DNA of 64,000 nt from Cenarchaeum symbiosum A (GTDB lineage Archaea; Thermoproteota; Nitrososphaeria; Nitrososphaerales; Nitrosopumilaceae): NCBI GenBank assembly GCA_000200715.1, contig DP000238.1, positions 1,080,593 through 1,144,592 on the forward strand, read 5' to 3'. Positions 9,452 through 18,346 of the stretch are shown piece by piece. Each line of letters starts with the position of its first letter. Position 1 is the first letter of the stretch. The notes under the pieces were generated by a model. It was not told the origin of the DNA. It worked only from the letters and a program-made list of their open reading frames with translations, and did not search any database. Both the position numbers and the translations under genes were made by a program.

Positions 9452-9827
9452 GGGTGATCCACGCCCGGCCCACAAATAAACTTACGAGGGTAGGTCTGCC
9501 TGCGGCCGGGAGCTCCCTGCGGTAGGATGGGGCGGGCGCGGCAGCCTGCAGGTCTGGGCTGGCGTGCCCCTCCAAATGGGCATGCGGGCTGCCGCTGGAC
9601 ATCCCGGCACATCATGGCAGGCCCCGGGGGATATTCCTCCAGTCCGGATGTGCCAGCATGTGCTGCAACTTTGGGGCCGGATGGAGCGTACAGGCATCCG
9701 CAATGCGTACGCTCCCGGGTGGGCCGCGGTGGCAAGCTGGCTCAATGTATTCCAGTGGCAGGATGCACCAGTTTTTGAATTACAATCGCTGTAGATATTA
9801 ATATGGCCCGGTGCGGTGATTCTCGGC
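9452..9827. promoter_or_regulatory. Divergent intergenic region with two promoters
   Basis: GC-rich spacer without a supported gene. It holds the TATA box at 9471-9480 for the minus-strand operon and another, TATTAATATGG (9796-9806), about 28 nt before ATG 9828 on the plus strand. Confidence 0.4.
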
Positions 9828-10169
9828 ATGGCAGAAGACACCTCCGACAAGAGCGCAGAATACAAAAGGACCGTGTTTGAAATGCTAAAGACAGATATCA
9901 GGTTTAAAAACGTAAAACTCTGGGAAGACGCGCATGAAAAAGACAAGGACATCGACTTTTCAGTCATGTATACGGATGACGCGGAATATGCCGTAAAGTG
10001 CGAGTACCGGCCGCCCGATGGGATAATAGCCGTCGGCGAGATAGAGCCGTTTGTAAAGAGGGCAAAGAGCCTGAACATGCACATGATACTCGTGTACATT
10101 GCAAAGGAGGTTGAGATGCCCGCAGAGACGTTTATGAGGCAGAACGGGTGCCATATCTGGCAGTACTGA
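9828..10169 (+). CDS. Small restriction-endonuclease-like (Mrr-type) protein
   Basis: 113 residues from ATG 9828, placed by a TATA box 28 nt upstream. The core KDIDFSV..EYAVKCEYR resembles the catalytic strand pair of Mrr-type nucleases (D...(E/Q)xK). The residue equivalent to the catalytic Lys seems to be Glu (KCEYR against KCKFY in the protein at 45429-45923), so activity is doubtful. It is a paralogue of 10658-11041: both have ..KGTEY/KSAEY..VF(E/K)(M/I)LK at the start and a shared MPM/MHMILVY segment. It may be a decoy, a regulator or a divergent nuclease. Confidence 0.65.
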   Translation: MAEDTSDKSAEYKRTVFEMLKTDIRFKNVKLWEDAHEKDKDIDFSVMYTDDAEYAVKCEYRPPDGIIAVGEIEPFVKRAKSLNMHMILVYIAKEVEMPAETFMRQNGCHIWQY

Positions 10170-10657
10170 ATTATTACAAGCCTGATGCGGTACAAGCCTC
10201 GAGTGGTTCTGTAAGGAATATGCGCATCATGCTGGCTGAGCTGTAAAATTGCCCTTGTACGGTGGATGTTTGTGTCATGTATGAATCCGGCGGTGTCCGG
10301 CCAGAAAATCCATGCGGTTGATTGCAGTATACGAGTCAGGGTGAACAAGGCGGCCAGGCTTGGATGGCCGCGTGCAAAGCATTGAACCGGCAACAAGGGG
10401 TTGTCTGCAGTATTTAGGATAGTCGGCGACGCCGTGCTGGCCAGAAAGGCAGAGAATATCATGCGGGAGAAGCTCGATCAAGGCGTAGCTTTGCAACCGG
10501 CTGGCGGTCATGTACACATGACGTACAAAAGAGATGATGTCATGCCGGCCGCTTGTCCGATAATCTCTGGCGCATCCCCAAATGAATGCCGTAGCAATGT
10601 TATAAATTGCATATTCATGCGGTTAACGTTATTATACACTGGCATGATAATTCTGTT
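10170..10657. other. Gap containing a transposase C-terminal relic and a promoter
   Basis: No intact gene. Around 10400-10520 the plus strand reads AENIMREKLDQ..LQPAGG, which resembles the C-terminal AGNIMREILI..VCNRF of the transposase relic ending at 11884, so this is probably a small leftover of the same IS family. A TATA-like TTATTATACAC (10629-10639) lies about 25 nt before ATG 10658. Confidence 0.4.
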
Positions 10658-11041
10658 ATGACAGAAGAATTCTCCAAAAAAGGCACGGAGTATGAGGGAA
10701 TGGTATTCAAAATATTAAAGGGAGATGCAAGGTTTGCGAGCGTCCAACATTGGAAAGACGCATACGGAAAAGATGTGGGCATAGACTTTGTTGGCACGCG
10801 CACAAGCGGTGGAGAGTATGCCATCCAGGTCGAATATCGCGACCATGATGTCACGATAGATGTAAATGATATAGAAGGATTTGTCGCCAAGGCCTCAGAG
10901 GTGAACATGCCAATGATATTCGTATACAGTGGAAAGAGCATAGGCCCAGCCGCAAAAAAGTTGTTGGATGATCATGACTGTATTATCTGGCGCCATACTT
11001 TTAATTATCTCGCGAGCTTGTTGAACAAACTGCCTGATTAG
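10658..11041 (+). CDS. Small restriction-endonuclease-like (Mrr-type) protein, second copy
   Basis: 127 residues from ATG 10658, supported by a TATA box 25 nt upstream. It is about the size of the protein at 9828-10169 and is its paralogue. The core is KDVGIDFVG..EYAIQVEYRDHD. The Asp and the Gln of the D...QxK pattern are present, but the Lys position is Glu. It has a longer C-terminus (FNYLASLLNKLPD). The gene is AT-rich relative to its flanks and lies between IS remnants, which suggests transfer. No partner methyltransferase is adjacent. Confidence 0.65.
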   Translation: MTEEFSKKGTEYEGMVFKILKGDARFASVQHWKDAYGKDVGIDFVGTRTSGGEYAIQVEYRDHDVTIDVNDIEGFVAKASEVNMPMIFVYSGKSIGPAAKKLLDDHDCIIWRHTFNYLASLLNKLPD

Positions 11042-11089
11042 GCGGCCATCTTTACGCCGAAAAATATCTGGACCAGCAGATTCCGCCCC

Positions 11090-11884
11090 CTGTTGGGGAA
11101 GTGTGTCCCGTACAACTGCGACACCGTCGGCAGGCTTGTCGGCCTGATTAACGACGTCTGCCAGCCGAACTGGTACAAGGAACTGAGGATGAGCCGGGGC
11201 AGAACGGGCAGGCCGCGCCGTTATCCCGGCGGGATCACCCTGTCGATAGCCAGGCTGAAGGCATTACTGGGAATGATGTGCCGCGCCACCATGGGCCCTT
11301 CTCAAGTGCCTGCAGCCAAGCAGAAATGCGGGCTATACGACTATATCCAGATGCAAATGCCGCCTGCACGTCGGTCTCCCCCGGATCGACCCGGTAATAT
11401 GGTCTTTGTACTGGACAGCGCCGGCCTGCGTGTCGAGCACGGCGGCGTGCAAGATACGGCGAGGACAACAAGAGGGCGTTTATCAAGCTGCACACCGGGG
11501 CCGGCACGGGCATGATCGCGGTCTGTGATTACCAAACACGGTCCGCGATTCAGTGCATGAGGGGGCTTGAACAGGTGAAGATCTGCGAGACAGACGATGT
11601 GCCAAGCGGCGGCCATGATGCCAACAGAGTCTTTCAGGTGCTCGACGACAATGGTCAGGATAAACTCAATATCAGACACGGGCTGCCGAGCCAGGCAGCC
11701 AGTCAAGGCCCGGGCGGACAGGTACGCCAAGCGGAACAAGGATGCGGGATACGGCCACAGGGCGGCCGTGGAGGGGTTTGCGGTGCTCGAGGCATTCGGC
11801 GAGGCCATGCAGGCAGGGAACATCATGCGGGAGATCCTGATCATTGTTCTCGTCTGCAACCGGTTTGTGGCCACGCTCATTTGA
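11090..11884 (+). pseudogene. Degenerate IS5-like transposase
   Basis: Pieces in different frames together resemble a DDE transposase. They include GRTGRPRRYPGGITLSIARLKALL, a first catalytic strand FVLDSAGLRVE (about 11406-11440), then after a frameshift EDNKRAFIKLHTGAGTG and a C-terminal GNIMREILIIVLVCNRF ending near 11884. The first half matches the truncated copy at 41420-41672. Frameshifts and stops mean no functional enzyme. It sits immediately upstream of the AbiE array. Confidence 0.65.
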
Positions 11885-12087
11885 TGTATGAGGGAGATGA
11901 TGCCACACTTGCCTCTCAGCCGAGTTATGCAATCTCATACTGTCTTGTGTTATGATGGCAGGATGTGGTGTTTCATATACTCCTGAGGGCATCGGGGGCC
12001 ATGAGATGCAACGCCAGCCAGCCTGCAGGATCAGTGCCGGCCATGGCAAAAAACACAGTGCAAGGCCCCGATGTAATACTCACAATT

Positions 12088-12225
12088 TTGTATATTTCAT
12101 ATTACAATAATACTTGAATGTCATATTACCATATCACTTTTCATATAGATATTTCATCATACAGTAATAGCATGATATCATATTATCATGACATTCTTAA
12201 TCTAGATATTCCATCATACAATACT
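12088..12225. repeat. Three iterated operator-like half-sites, 57 bp apart, upstream of AbiE module 1
   Basis: An AT-rich stretch carries three related 18-mers of the form ATTTCATnATACAnTAAT at 12094-12111, 12151-12168 and 12208-12225, exactly 57 bp apart. The first is part of an imperfect palindrome TTGTAT-N8-TTACAA (12088-12107) equivalent to the palindromes in front of modules 2-4. The three copies suggest expansion of a binding region for the AbiEi protein. A TATA box CTTATATAC (12259-12267) and a GGAGGGG (12270-12276) precede ATG 12289. Confidence 0.6.
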
Positions 12226-12288
12226 ATCATAATATAGAAGTATGATATTATGTATCGTCTTATATACTTGGAGGGGTAACAACCAGTC

Positions 12289-13173
12289 ATGCGGTATAGT
12301 GATGAGCAGCGTGCCAGGATGGTGGTCCCGGCCATCAGCAGAAAGCACAGCAAGTACGAAATGGAGAGAACCTCGCAGATCAGGCTGCCGGAGAGGCTAA
12401 TCACGACACTGGCAGAGAAAGATATCGAGGTGTTCAGGTTTGAGGATGCCAAGAGGATCCTTCAAGCCGACAGCCCCACCACCTCGCGCGTGCTAGGCGG
12501 CCTGACAAGAAGGCGCCGGGTGGAGAGGATAGAGCGCGGCAAGTACATGTTCGTTCCAGAGCAAGCGGGTCCAGATCAGCACTGGACGGTGGATTCCTGG
12601 ATTGTCGTGCCCCGCCTGATGGAGGAGTGCTATGTGGGGTTTATCACCGCTATGAACTATTGGAACATGACCGACCAGATACCCTACACGGTATTCGTGG
12701 CTAGCACCAAGGCAAAGCGGAGGTTTGACTTTGGGTACATGAGATACCAGTTTGTAAAATTGTCGGAGAGAAAGTTCTTTGGCGGCGTGGAGCGCAAGTG
12801 CGGTAAAGAGACCTTTATGATCTCCTCCAGGGAGAAGACCATAGTGGACGGGCTGATGCATCCAGAGTATTCTGGCGGAATGAGCGAGGTCTCGAAGGCA
12901 ATGGGGGAGGAATGTGACAACATTGACTGGCAGGCCGTCCTTGGAATGGCGGATAGGGTAAAGATGAACGTGGTCCTCAAGCGCCTGGGATACCTGCTGT
13001 CCATACTGGAGATGGAAGAGGATATATGCAAAAAGATCAAAAAGATGATCAAAAAGTACCCCTACCAGCGCTTTGACAAGCTTGGGGCCTACATCACTTC
13101 CACGCATTCAAAGGAGTACGGCCTGCTGCTAAACTATGCTAAAGAGGATCTGCTGCGCTGGATGGAGTTCTGA
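12289..13173 (+). CDS. AbiEi-type antitoxin / transcriptional repressor, module 1
   Basis: 294 residues. The N-terminal winged helix-turn-helix (about 25-80: PERLI..EVFRFEDAKRIL..RRVERIERGKYMFVP) is followed by the AbiEi C-terminal domain (YVGFITAMNYWNMTDQIPYTVFVAST and SSREKTIVDGLMHPEYSGG). In known AbiE type IV systems this protein represses its own operon and counteracts the AbiEii nucleotidyltransferase without binding it. It is the most diverged of four copies here (others at 13942, 15749, 17462). Its stop overlaps the next ATG (TGATG), but the AbiEii partner is broken. Confidence 0.85.
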   Translation: MRYSDEQRARMVVPAISRKHSKYEMERTSQIRLPERLITTLAEKDIEVFRFEDAKRILQADSPTTSRVLGGLTRRRRVERIERGKYMFVPEQAGPDQHWTVDSWIVVPRLMEECYVGFITAMNYWNMTDQIPYTVFVASTKAKRRFDFGYMRYQFVKLSERKFFGGVERKCGKETFMISSREKTIVDGLMHPEYSGGMSEVSKAMGEECDNIDWQAVLGMADRVKMNVVLKRLGYLLSILEMEEDICKKIKKMIKKYPYQRFDKLGAYITSTHSKEYGLLLNYAKEDLLRWMEF

Positions 13174-13778
13174 TGTATAAAAAGACCATCCAGAGCCTTG
13201 CCAGAAAAAACAACATACCGCAGAGGACGTCGCAGGGAATTTTATGGGTTATCTAAGATAGAACATTGGCGGTCTGAACATCAATTTTTTTAAAACCCTC
13301 CCCAAGGGGGGAACAGATGTTGGCTCTAGTTTTAAGGTCATGTACAATGGCATCACCACCGGCAGATCTGTCATCAACGTGGACATGAGTGAGAGACAAC
13401 ATGATGACGAAACAGCACATCAGGCCAATATTCCAATATTACGAAGACGTTCCTGTCCCCGGCAGCATTCCCGTTATGACACTCGAGGAGATCATGGCCG
13501 AGAAGGTCAGCGCTGTGGTTTATTCCTCCCACGCAAGGCACGTATACGATATCTCGTTTCTACACGACCGCGGGGTACGGATCAATCCGGACATGGTGAG
13601 GGCCAAGATAAGGGGCCTGTACGAGCATGAGTTCGAGCCAGACGTGTTTATTGCCAAAATGCATGAGAAGAAAAAGGAGTGGATTGACAGCCTGCAGCCG
13701 TTCCTACCACGCGGTATGGTGACCTTTGATTCCATCGCAGGCAGGGTCCAGAATATAGTCATGGATGCCATGGACTAG
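13173..13778 (+). pseudogene. Broken AbiEii toxin, module 1
   Basis: The frame starting at ATG 13173 has the family N-terminus (TIQSLARKNNIPQ) but ends at TAA 13256. Homology resumes from about 13260 and runs in shifted frames to 13778 (YEDVPVPGSIPVMTLEEIMAEKVSAVVYSSHARHVYD..). The segment that should hold the nucleotidyltransferase motif KGGT..SEDLDF is deleted, so the remnant cannot be active. The C-terminal half from about 13389 is still open. Confidence 0.8.
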
Positions 13779-13857
13779 GGCCATCTAGGCATCTCTCCCA
13801 GGTGCAGGTCGCATCTGGGGTTGATGAACTTTCAATGCGTATTGTGTTAGTAGGATT

Positions 13858-13877
13858 TTGTATGTTTCATTATACAA
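13858..13877. promoter_or_regulatory. Palindromic operator, AbiE module 2
   Basis: TTGTAT-N8-ATACAA, a perfect 6-bp inverted repeat, 65 bases before ATG 13942. It lies upstream of the TATA box ATATATATAC (13911-13920). The same element precedes modules 3 and 4, so it is the likely binding site of AbiEi. Confidence 0.6.
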
Positions 13878-13941
13878 TAATCATTATATTATGCTTATAG
13901 ATAATATGCAATATATATACGAGTAATGGCAACATCGCCCC

Positions 13942-14826
13942 ATGCGGTATAGCAACGATCAGCGCGCCCGGATGACGGTTCCGGCCATCAGCAAAAAGCA
14001 CGGCAGATACGAGGTAGAACGGATAGGGGAGATCAAACCGGCCGAGAGGCTGGTTTTAGAGCTGGCTGAAAAGAATATCGAGATATTCAGGCTTGAGGAT
14101 GCCAGACGGATCCTGCAGGCCGACGGCCCCACCACCTCGCGCGTGCTAAGATACCTGGCCGGAAAGCGCAGGGTTGAGCGGATAGAGCGGGGCAAGTACA
14201 TGTTCATCCCGGAACACGCGGGCACGGACCTGCGGTGGACTGTTGATGCTATACAGGTGGTGCCCCATCTGATGGATGACTGCTACATGGGGTTCTGCAG
14301 CGCCATGAGCTACTGGGACATGACCGACCAGATACCCTACACGGTATTCGTGGTCAGCACCAAGATGAAGCGGGGGTTTGACTTTGGGTACATGAGATAC
14401 CGGTTCGTAAAGCTGTCCAAGAAAAAGTTCTTTGGCAGCGTAGAGCTCAAATACAAAAAAGGCACTTTCAGGATCTCCTCAAGGGAGAAGACCATAGTGG
14501 ATGGACTAATGCATCCGGAGTACTGTGGTATGATGCCGGAGGTCTCAAAAGCGATGTGGAATGTGCGTGACGATGTTGACTGGGAGGATGTACTCGATAT
14601 GGCGAGGAAGACAGGGATCAACGTAGTCCTCAAGCGCCTGGGATACATGCTATCCACACTGGAAATAGAAGATGGAATAACTGGAAAGATCAAAAGGTTG
14701 ATCAAGAGGTATCCCTACCAGCACTTTGACAATCTGGGTAGACATGTCGAACATCTGTGCTCAAAAGAATACGGTCTTATGCTCAACTATACACAGAGGG
14801 ATCTGCTGCGCTGGATGGAGTTCTGA
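13942..14826 (+). CDS. AbiEi-type antitoxin / transcriptional repressor, module 2
   Basis: 294 residues, the same length and order as the other three copies: winged helix (about 25-80), then FCSAMSYWDMTDQIPYTVFV and SSREKTIVDGLMHPEYCG. The start is supported by a TATA box 27 nt upstream. The stop overlaps the ATG of an intact AbiEii (TGATG), the usual tight coupling in this operon type. Expected roles: autorepression through the palindrome at 13858-13877 and neutralisation of the toxin's effect. Confidence 0.88.
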   Translation: MRYSNDQRARMTVPAISKKHGRYEVERIGEIKPAERLVLELAEKNIEIFRLEDARRILQADGPTTSRVLRYLAGKRRVERIERGKYMFIPEHAGTDLRWTVDAIQVVPHLMDDCYMGFCSAMSYWDMTDQIPYTVFVVSTKMKRGFDFGYMRYRFVKLSKKKFFGSVELKYKKGTFRISSREKTIVDGLMHPEYCGMMPEVSKAMWNVRDDVDWEDVLDMARKTGINVVLKRLGYMLSTLEIEDGITGKIKRLIKRYPYQHFDNLGRHVEHLCSKEYGLMLNYTQRDLLRWMEF

Positions 14827-15590
14827 TGGACGCCAGAACCATCCAGAGCCTGGCGGCAAAAAACCGCATACCGCGCGGGACTCTCGAGAAGGACTATACC
14901 CTGTCAAGCCTGCTGTCAATCATAGCCGACTTTCCCGGGATAGACAAGATTGTGTTCAAGGGGGGAACATCGGTAAAAAAGATGTTCTTTAGGGATTTCA
15001 GGTATTCTGAAGACCTCGACTTTAACGGCCTGGAGGATGTGACAGAGGATCTAATTGAACACCTAAGGGGCAACATGGGGGGGCTGAACGTGGACTTTAC
15101 CGAGATCATTCCAAAGGACAGGACGCGGGTGAGCGCCAGCTTCAGGGTCATGTACAAGAGCGTCAACGGGACAAGGTCAAGTGTAAACGTGGATATGAGC
15201 ATGAGAATGAACCTGATGATGAAACCGCAGACTAGGGAGATGCTGACCGACTATGAGGATCTTCCCGGCCCCTACCATATCCCCGTAATGGACCTGGAAG
15301 AGATCATGGCCGAAAAGATCAGCGCCGTGACCTACTCCGCCCATGCCAGGCACGTATATGACGTCTGGTTCCTGCACGAGCACGGGGTGAAAATCAGGCC
15401 CGAGATGGCAAAGGAAAAGATAATCACCGTGCACGGGGAAAAGTTCGAGCTTGAAAAGTTCATGGACGGGGTGGACAAAAAGAGGGGAAACTGGGTAGAC
15501 GGCCTGCGGCAGTATATGCCTCACGGCATGCCGTCCTTTGAGGATATCTCGGAAAAGGTCCGGGGGATAGTCACGGATGCCATGGGCTAG
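14826..15590 (+). CDS. AbiEii-type nucleotidyltransferase toxin, module 2 (intact)
   Basis: 254 residues from the ATG overlapping the AbiEi stop. It has the DNA polymerase beta-like nucleotidyltransferase core: FKGGTSVKK (about 44-52), RYSEDLDF (59-66, the metal-binding Asp pair) and a second conserved block EEIMAEKISAVTYSAHARHVYDVWFLH. AbiEii toxins transfer nucleotides to RNA targets (tRNA for characterised relatives) and stop growth, which limits phage spread. It is one of two intact toxins in the array. The stop is followed by a short spacer and then module 3. Confidence 0.85.
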   Translation: MDARTIQSLAAKNRIPRGTLEKDYTLSSLLSIIADFPGIDKIVFKGGTSVKKMFFRDFRYSEDLDFNGLEDVTEDLIEHLRGNMGGLNVDFTEIIPKDRTRVSASFRVMYKSVNGTRSSVNVDMSMRMNLMMKPQTREMLTDYEDLPGPYHIPVMDLEEIMAEKISAVTYSAHARHVYDVWFLHEHGVKIRPEMAKEKIITVHGEKFELEKFMDGVDKKRGNWVDGLRQYMPHGMPSFEDISEKVRGIVTDAMG

Positions 15591-15664
15591 TACCATCCAG
15601 ACGGCACTCCCGTGTACAGATCGCGTCGGGGTTTGACGAGCTTTCAGTGTGTGCTGGTAGGATT

Positions 15665-15684
15665 TTGTATGTTTCATTATACAA
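15665..15684. promoter_or_regulatory. Palindromic operator, AbiE module 3
   Basis: TTGTAT-N8-ATACAA, identical in arms and spacer length to the module 2 site, 64 bases before ATG 15749. It is followed by the TATA box GATATATATAC (15717-15727). Confidence 0.6.
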
Positions 15685-15748
15685 TAGTTATTATATCAGA
15701 CTTTTAGATGATATATGATATATATACGAATAATGGGAATATTGCTTC

Positions 15749-16633
15749 ATGTGGTTTAACGGCGACCGGCGCCTCCGGATAGCAGTCCCTGCCATCAGCA
15801 AAAAGCATAGTAGGTACGAGGTAGAACAGACAGGAGAGATCAGACCCCACGAGAGGCTCGTCCGGGAGCTGGCCGAGAAGAAGATCGAGGTGTTCAGATC
15901 TGAAGATGCAAAAAGGATACTACAGGCCGACGGCCCCACCACCGCTCGTGTGCTCAGATACCTAGCCAGAAAGCGCAGGGTCGAGCGGATAGAGCGGGGC
16001 AAGTACATGTTCATCCCGGAATACGCGGGTACGGACCTGCGGTGGACCGTCGATTCCAGACAGGTGGTCTCCCACCTGATGGATGACTGTTACATGGGGT
16101 TCTGCAGTGCAATGAGCTACTGGGGCATGACCGACCAGATACCCTATACGGTATTCGTAGTCAGCACCAAGATGAAGCGGGGGTTTGACTTTGGGTACAT
16201 GAGATACCAGTTCGTAAAGCTGTCCGAGAAAAAGTTCTTTGGCGGCGTCGAGCGCAAATGCGAGAATGGCACATTTAGGATCTCCTCAAGGGAGAAGACC
16301 ATAGTGGACGGGCTGATGCATCCTGAATACTGCGGGATGATGACGGAGGTCTCAAAAATGATGTGGAATGCACATGAAGACGTCAACTGGGAGGATGTCC
16401 TCAATATGGCAAAGAGGGTGGGAATAGACGTGGTCCTCAAACGCCTGGGATATCTGCTGTCCGTGCTGGAGATAGAAGAGGGTATGGCCAAAAAAATCAG
16501 GGGCATGATCAAGAGGTATCCCTACCAGCGCTTGGACAAGCTGGGGTGCCATGTCGGGCATACATATTCAAAAGAGTACGGCCTTATGATCAACTATAGG
16601 GAAGGAGAACTGTTGGACTGGATGAAGTATTGA
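15749..16633 (+). CDS. AbiEi-type antitoxin / transcriptional repressor, module 3
   Basis: 294 residues and very close to module 4 over most of its length (shared KKIEVFRSEDAKRILQADGPTT and VNWEDVLNMAKRVGIDVVLKRLGYLLSVLEIEEG). This implies recent duplication. Winged helix plus AbiEi C-terminal domain as in the other copies. The stop overlaps the start of a toxin gene that is now broken, so this intact antitoxin has no partner of its own. Confidence 0.87.
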   Translation: MWFNGDRRLRIAVPAISKKHSRYEVEQTGEIRPHERLVRELAEKKIEVFRSEDAKRILQADGPTTARVLRYLARKRRVERIERGKYMFIPEYAGTDLRWTVDSRQVVSHLMDDCYMGFCSAMSYWGMTDQIPYTVFVVSTKMKRGFDFGYMRYQFVKLSEKKFFGGVERKCENGTFRISSREKTIVDGLMHPEYCGMMTEVSKMMWNAHEDVNWEDVLNMAKRVGIDVVLKRLGYLLSVLEIEEGMAKKIRGMIKRYPYQRLDKLGCHVGHTYSKEYGLMINYREGELLDWMKY

Positions 16634-17071
16634 TGGATGTCAGAACCATCTAGCCTCTCGCCAAAAAACCGCATACCGCGCGGGACCGTCGAAATGTACT
16701 ATGCCCCGGCAAGCCTGCTGTCCTGCATAGTCGACTTCCCCAGTATAGAAAAGATTGTGTTCAAGGGCGGCACATCGGTAAAGAAGACGTTCTTTAGGGA
16801 TTTCAGGTATTCCAAAGATCTCGACTTTAACGGCCTGTAGATGTAACCGAATCTAATGGACTACCCAAGGTGCAGTATGGAAGGATTAAGCGCGGATTTT
16901 ACCGAGATCATCCCAAAGGACAGGATGCCAGTAAGCGCCAGTTTCAGGGTCATGTACAACAGCGTCAACGGGGTTAGGTCGAGTGTCAACGTGGACATGA
17001 GAAAGAGTGTGGTGGCGAGGCGGCAGACCAAGGAGATGCCGACCCATTGCGAGGACCTCTCTGTCACCTAG
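16633..17071 (+). pseudogene. Broken AbiEii toxin, module 3
   Basis: ATG 16633 opens MDVRTI and meets TAG at once, where the intact copy continues QSLA. A small deletion accounts for this. Further on, VFKGGTSVKKTFFRDFRYSKDLDF is readable, with the SED motif changed to SKD. A stop and frameshifts follow, then DFTEIIPKDRMPVSASFRVMYNSVNG. Homology ends near TAG 17071, so the C-terminal third is missing. Confidence 0.8.
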
Positions 17072-17461
17072 CTGATCTGCCCGGAATAGGACCCTGTTAA
17101 AAAAATGCGCCCGATAGTCGTTCTGGGCTCACTCGACTCGGTCCACCTACTCTACAGCCTTCAAGAATTTCAAAGTGTTAAGAGCCCTGCCCCGACACGT
17201 GTGTTTAGCCCCCGCGTGATCTTTTACAGCACCGTCCGGTTGTGACTTGTATGTTTTATTATACGATAATACTTGTAATAAGAATCAATGTGCATTATAT
17301 CATACATCTCAGTACATTGTACGTTCATTATCAGAGTGATTCTCCCGATGTACTTCCAATAGCGTGCTGAGAAGATCTCGTATATTTCATTATACAATAA
17401 TTATTATATTAGACTTATAGGTGATATATGAGATATATGCGAGTAATGGCAATATTGCCTT
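17072..17461. promoter_or_regulatory. Spacer with two palindromic operators before AbiE module 4
   Basis: Two copies of the array operator lie here: TTGTAT-N8-ATACGA at 17247-17266 and TCGTAT-N8-ATACAA at 17378-17397. The second is in the usual place before ATG 17462, with TATA box GATATATGC. The first is 131 bp further upstream and has no gene behind it, so it may mark a deleted module. Bases 17095-17180 resemble part of the IS66-like remnant near 46020 (shared GCCCAGAACGAC on the minus strand). No gene is supported. Confidence 0.5.
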
Positions 17462-18346
17462 ATGCGGTATAGCAACGACCAGCGTGCCAGGATGACGGTC
17501 CCGGCCATCAGCAAAAAGCACAGCCAGTACGAGGCGAAACGGGTAGGGGAGATCAGACTCCCCGAGAGACTCATCTTGGAGCTGGCCGAGAAGAAGATCG
17601 AGGTGTTCAGATCTGAAGATGCAAAAAGGATACTACAGGCCGACGGCCCCACCACCACGCGCGTGCTCAGATATCTGGCCGGAAAGCGCAGGGTCGAGCG
17701 GATAGAGCGGGGCAAGTACATGTTCATCCCGGAACACGCGGGTGCGGACCTGCAATGGACCGTCGATTCCACGCAGGTGGTCTCCCACCTGATGGATGAC
17801 TGTTACATGGGGTTCTGCAGTGCAATGAGCTACTGGGGCATGACCGACCAGATACCCTATACGGTATTCGTAGTCAGCACCAAGATGAAGCGGGGGTTTG
17901 ACTTTGGGTACATGAGATACCGGTTCGTAAAGCTGTCCAAGAAAAAGTTCTTTGGCGGCGTCGAGCGCAAATGCGAGAATGGCACATTTAAGATCTCCTC
18001 AAGGGAAAAGACCATAGTGGACGGGCTGATGCATCCTGAATACTGCGGGATGATGACTGAAGTCTCAAAAATGATGTGGAATGCACATGAAGACGTCAAC
18101 TGGCAGGATGTCCTCAATATGGCAAAGAGGGTGGGAATAGACGTGGTCCTCAAACGCCTGGGATATCTGCTGTCCGTGCTGGAAATAGAAGAGGGTATGG
18201 CCAAAAAAATAAGTGGCATGATCAAAAAGTATCCATATCAGCGCCTGGACAAGCGTGGAATTTATTCTGGGCACACATATTCAAAAGAGTACGGCCTTAT
18301 AATCAACTATAGAAATAGGGAACTGTTGGACTGGATGGACTATTGA
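17462..18346 (+). CDS. AbiEi-type antitoxin / transcriptional repressor, module 4
   Basis: 294 residues with the winged helix and AbiEi C-terminal domain in the same positions as the other copies. Near-identical to module 3 from about residue 45 to 250, and it diverges at the C-terminus. Its TGA overlaps the ATG of an intact toxin. Promoter and operator are as described for the spacer upstream. Predicted autoregulated repressor and antitoxin of a type IV system. Confidence 0.88.
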   Translation: MRYSNDQRARMTVPAISKKHSQYEAKRVGEIRLPERLILELAEKKIEVFRSEDAKRILQADGPTTTRVLRYLAGKRRVERIERGKYMFIPEHAGADLQWTVDSTQVVSHLMDDCYMGFCSAMSYWGMTDQIPYTVFVVSTKMKRGFDFGYMRYRFVKLSKKKFFGGVERKCENGTFKISSREKTIVDGLMHPEYCGMMTEVSKMMWNAHEDVNWQDVLNMAKRVGIDVVLKRLGYLLSVLEIEEGMAKKISGMIKKYPYQRLDKRGIYSGHTYSKEYGLIINYRNRELLDWMDY

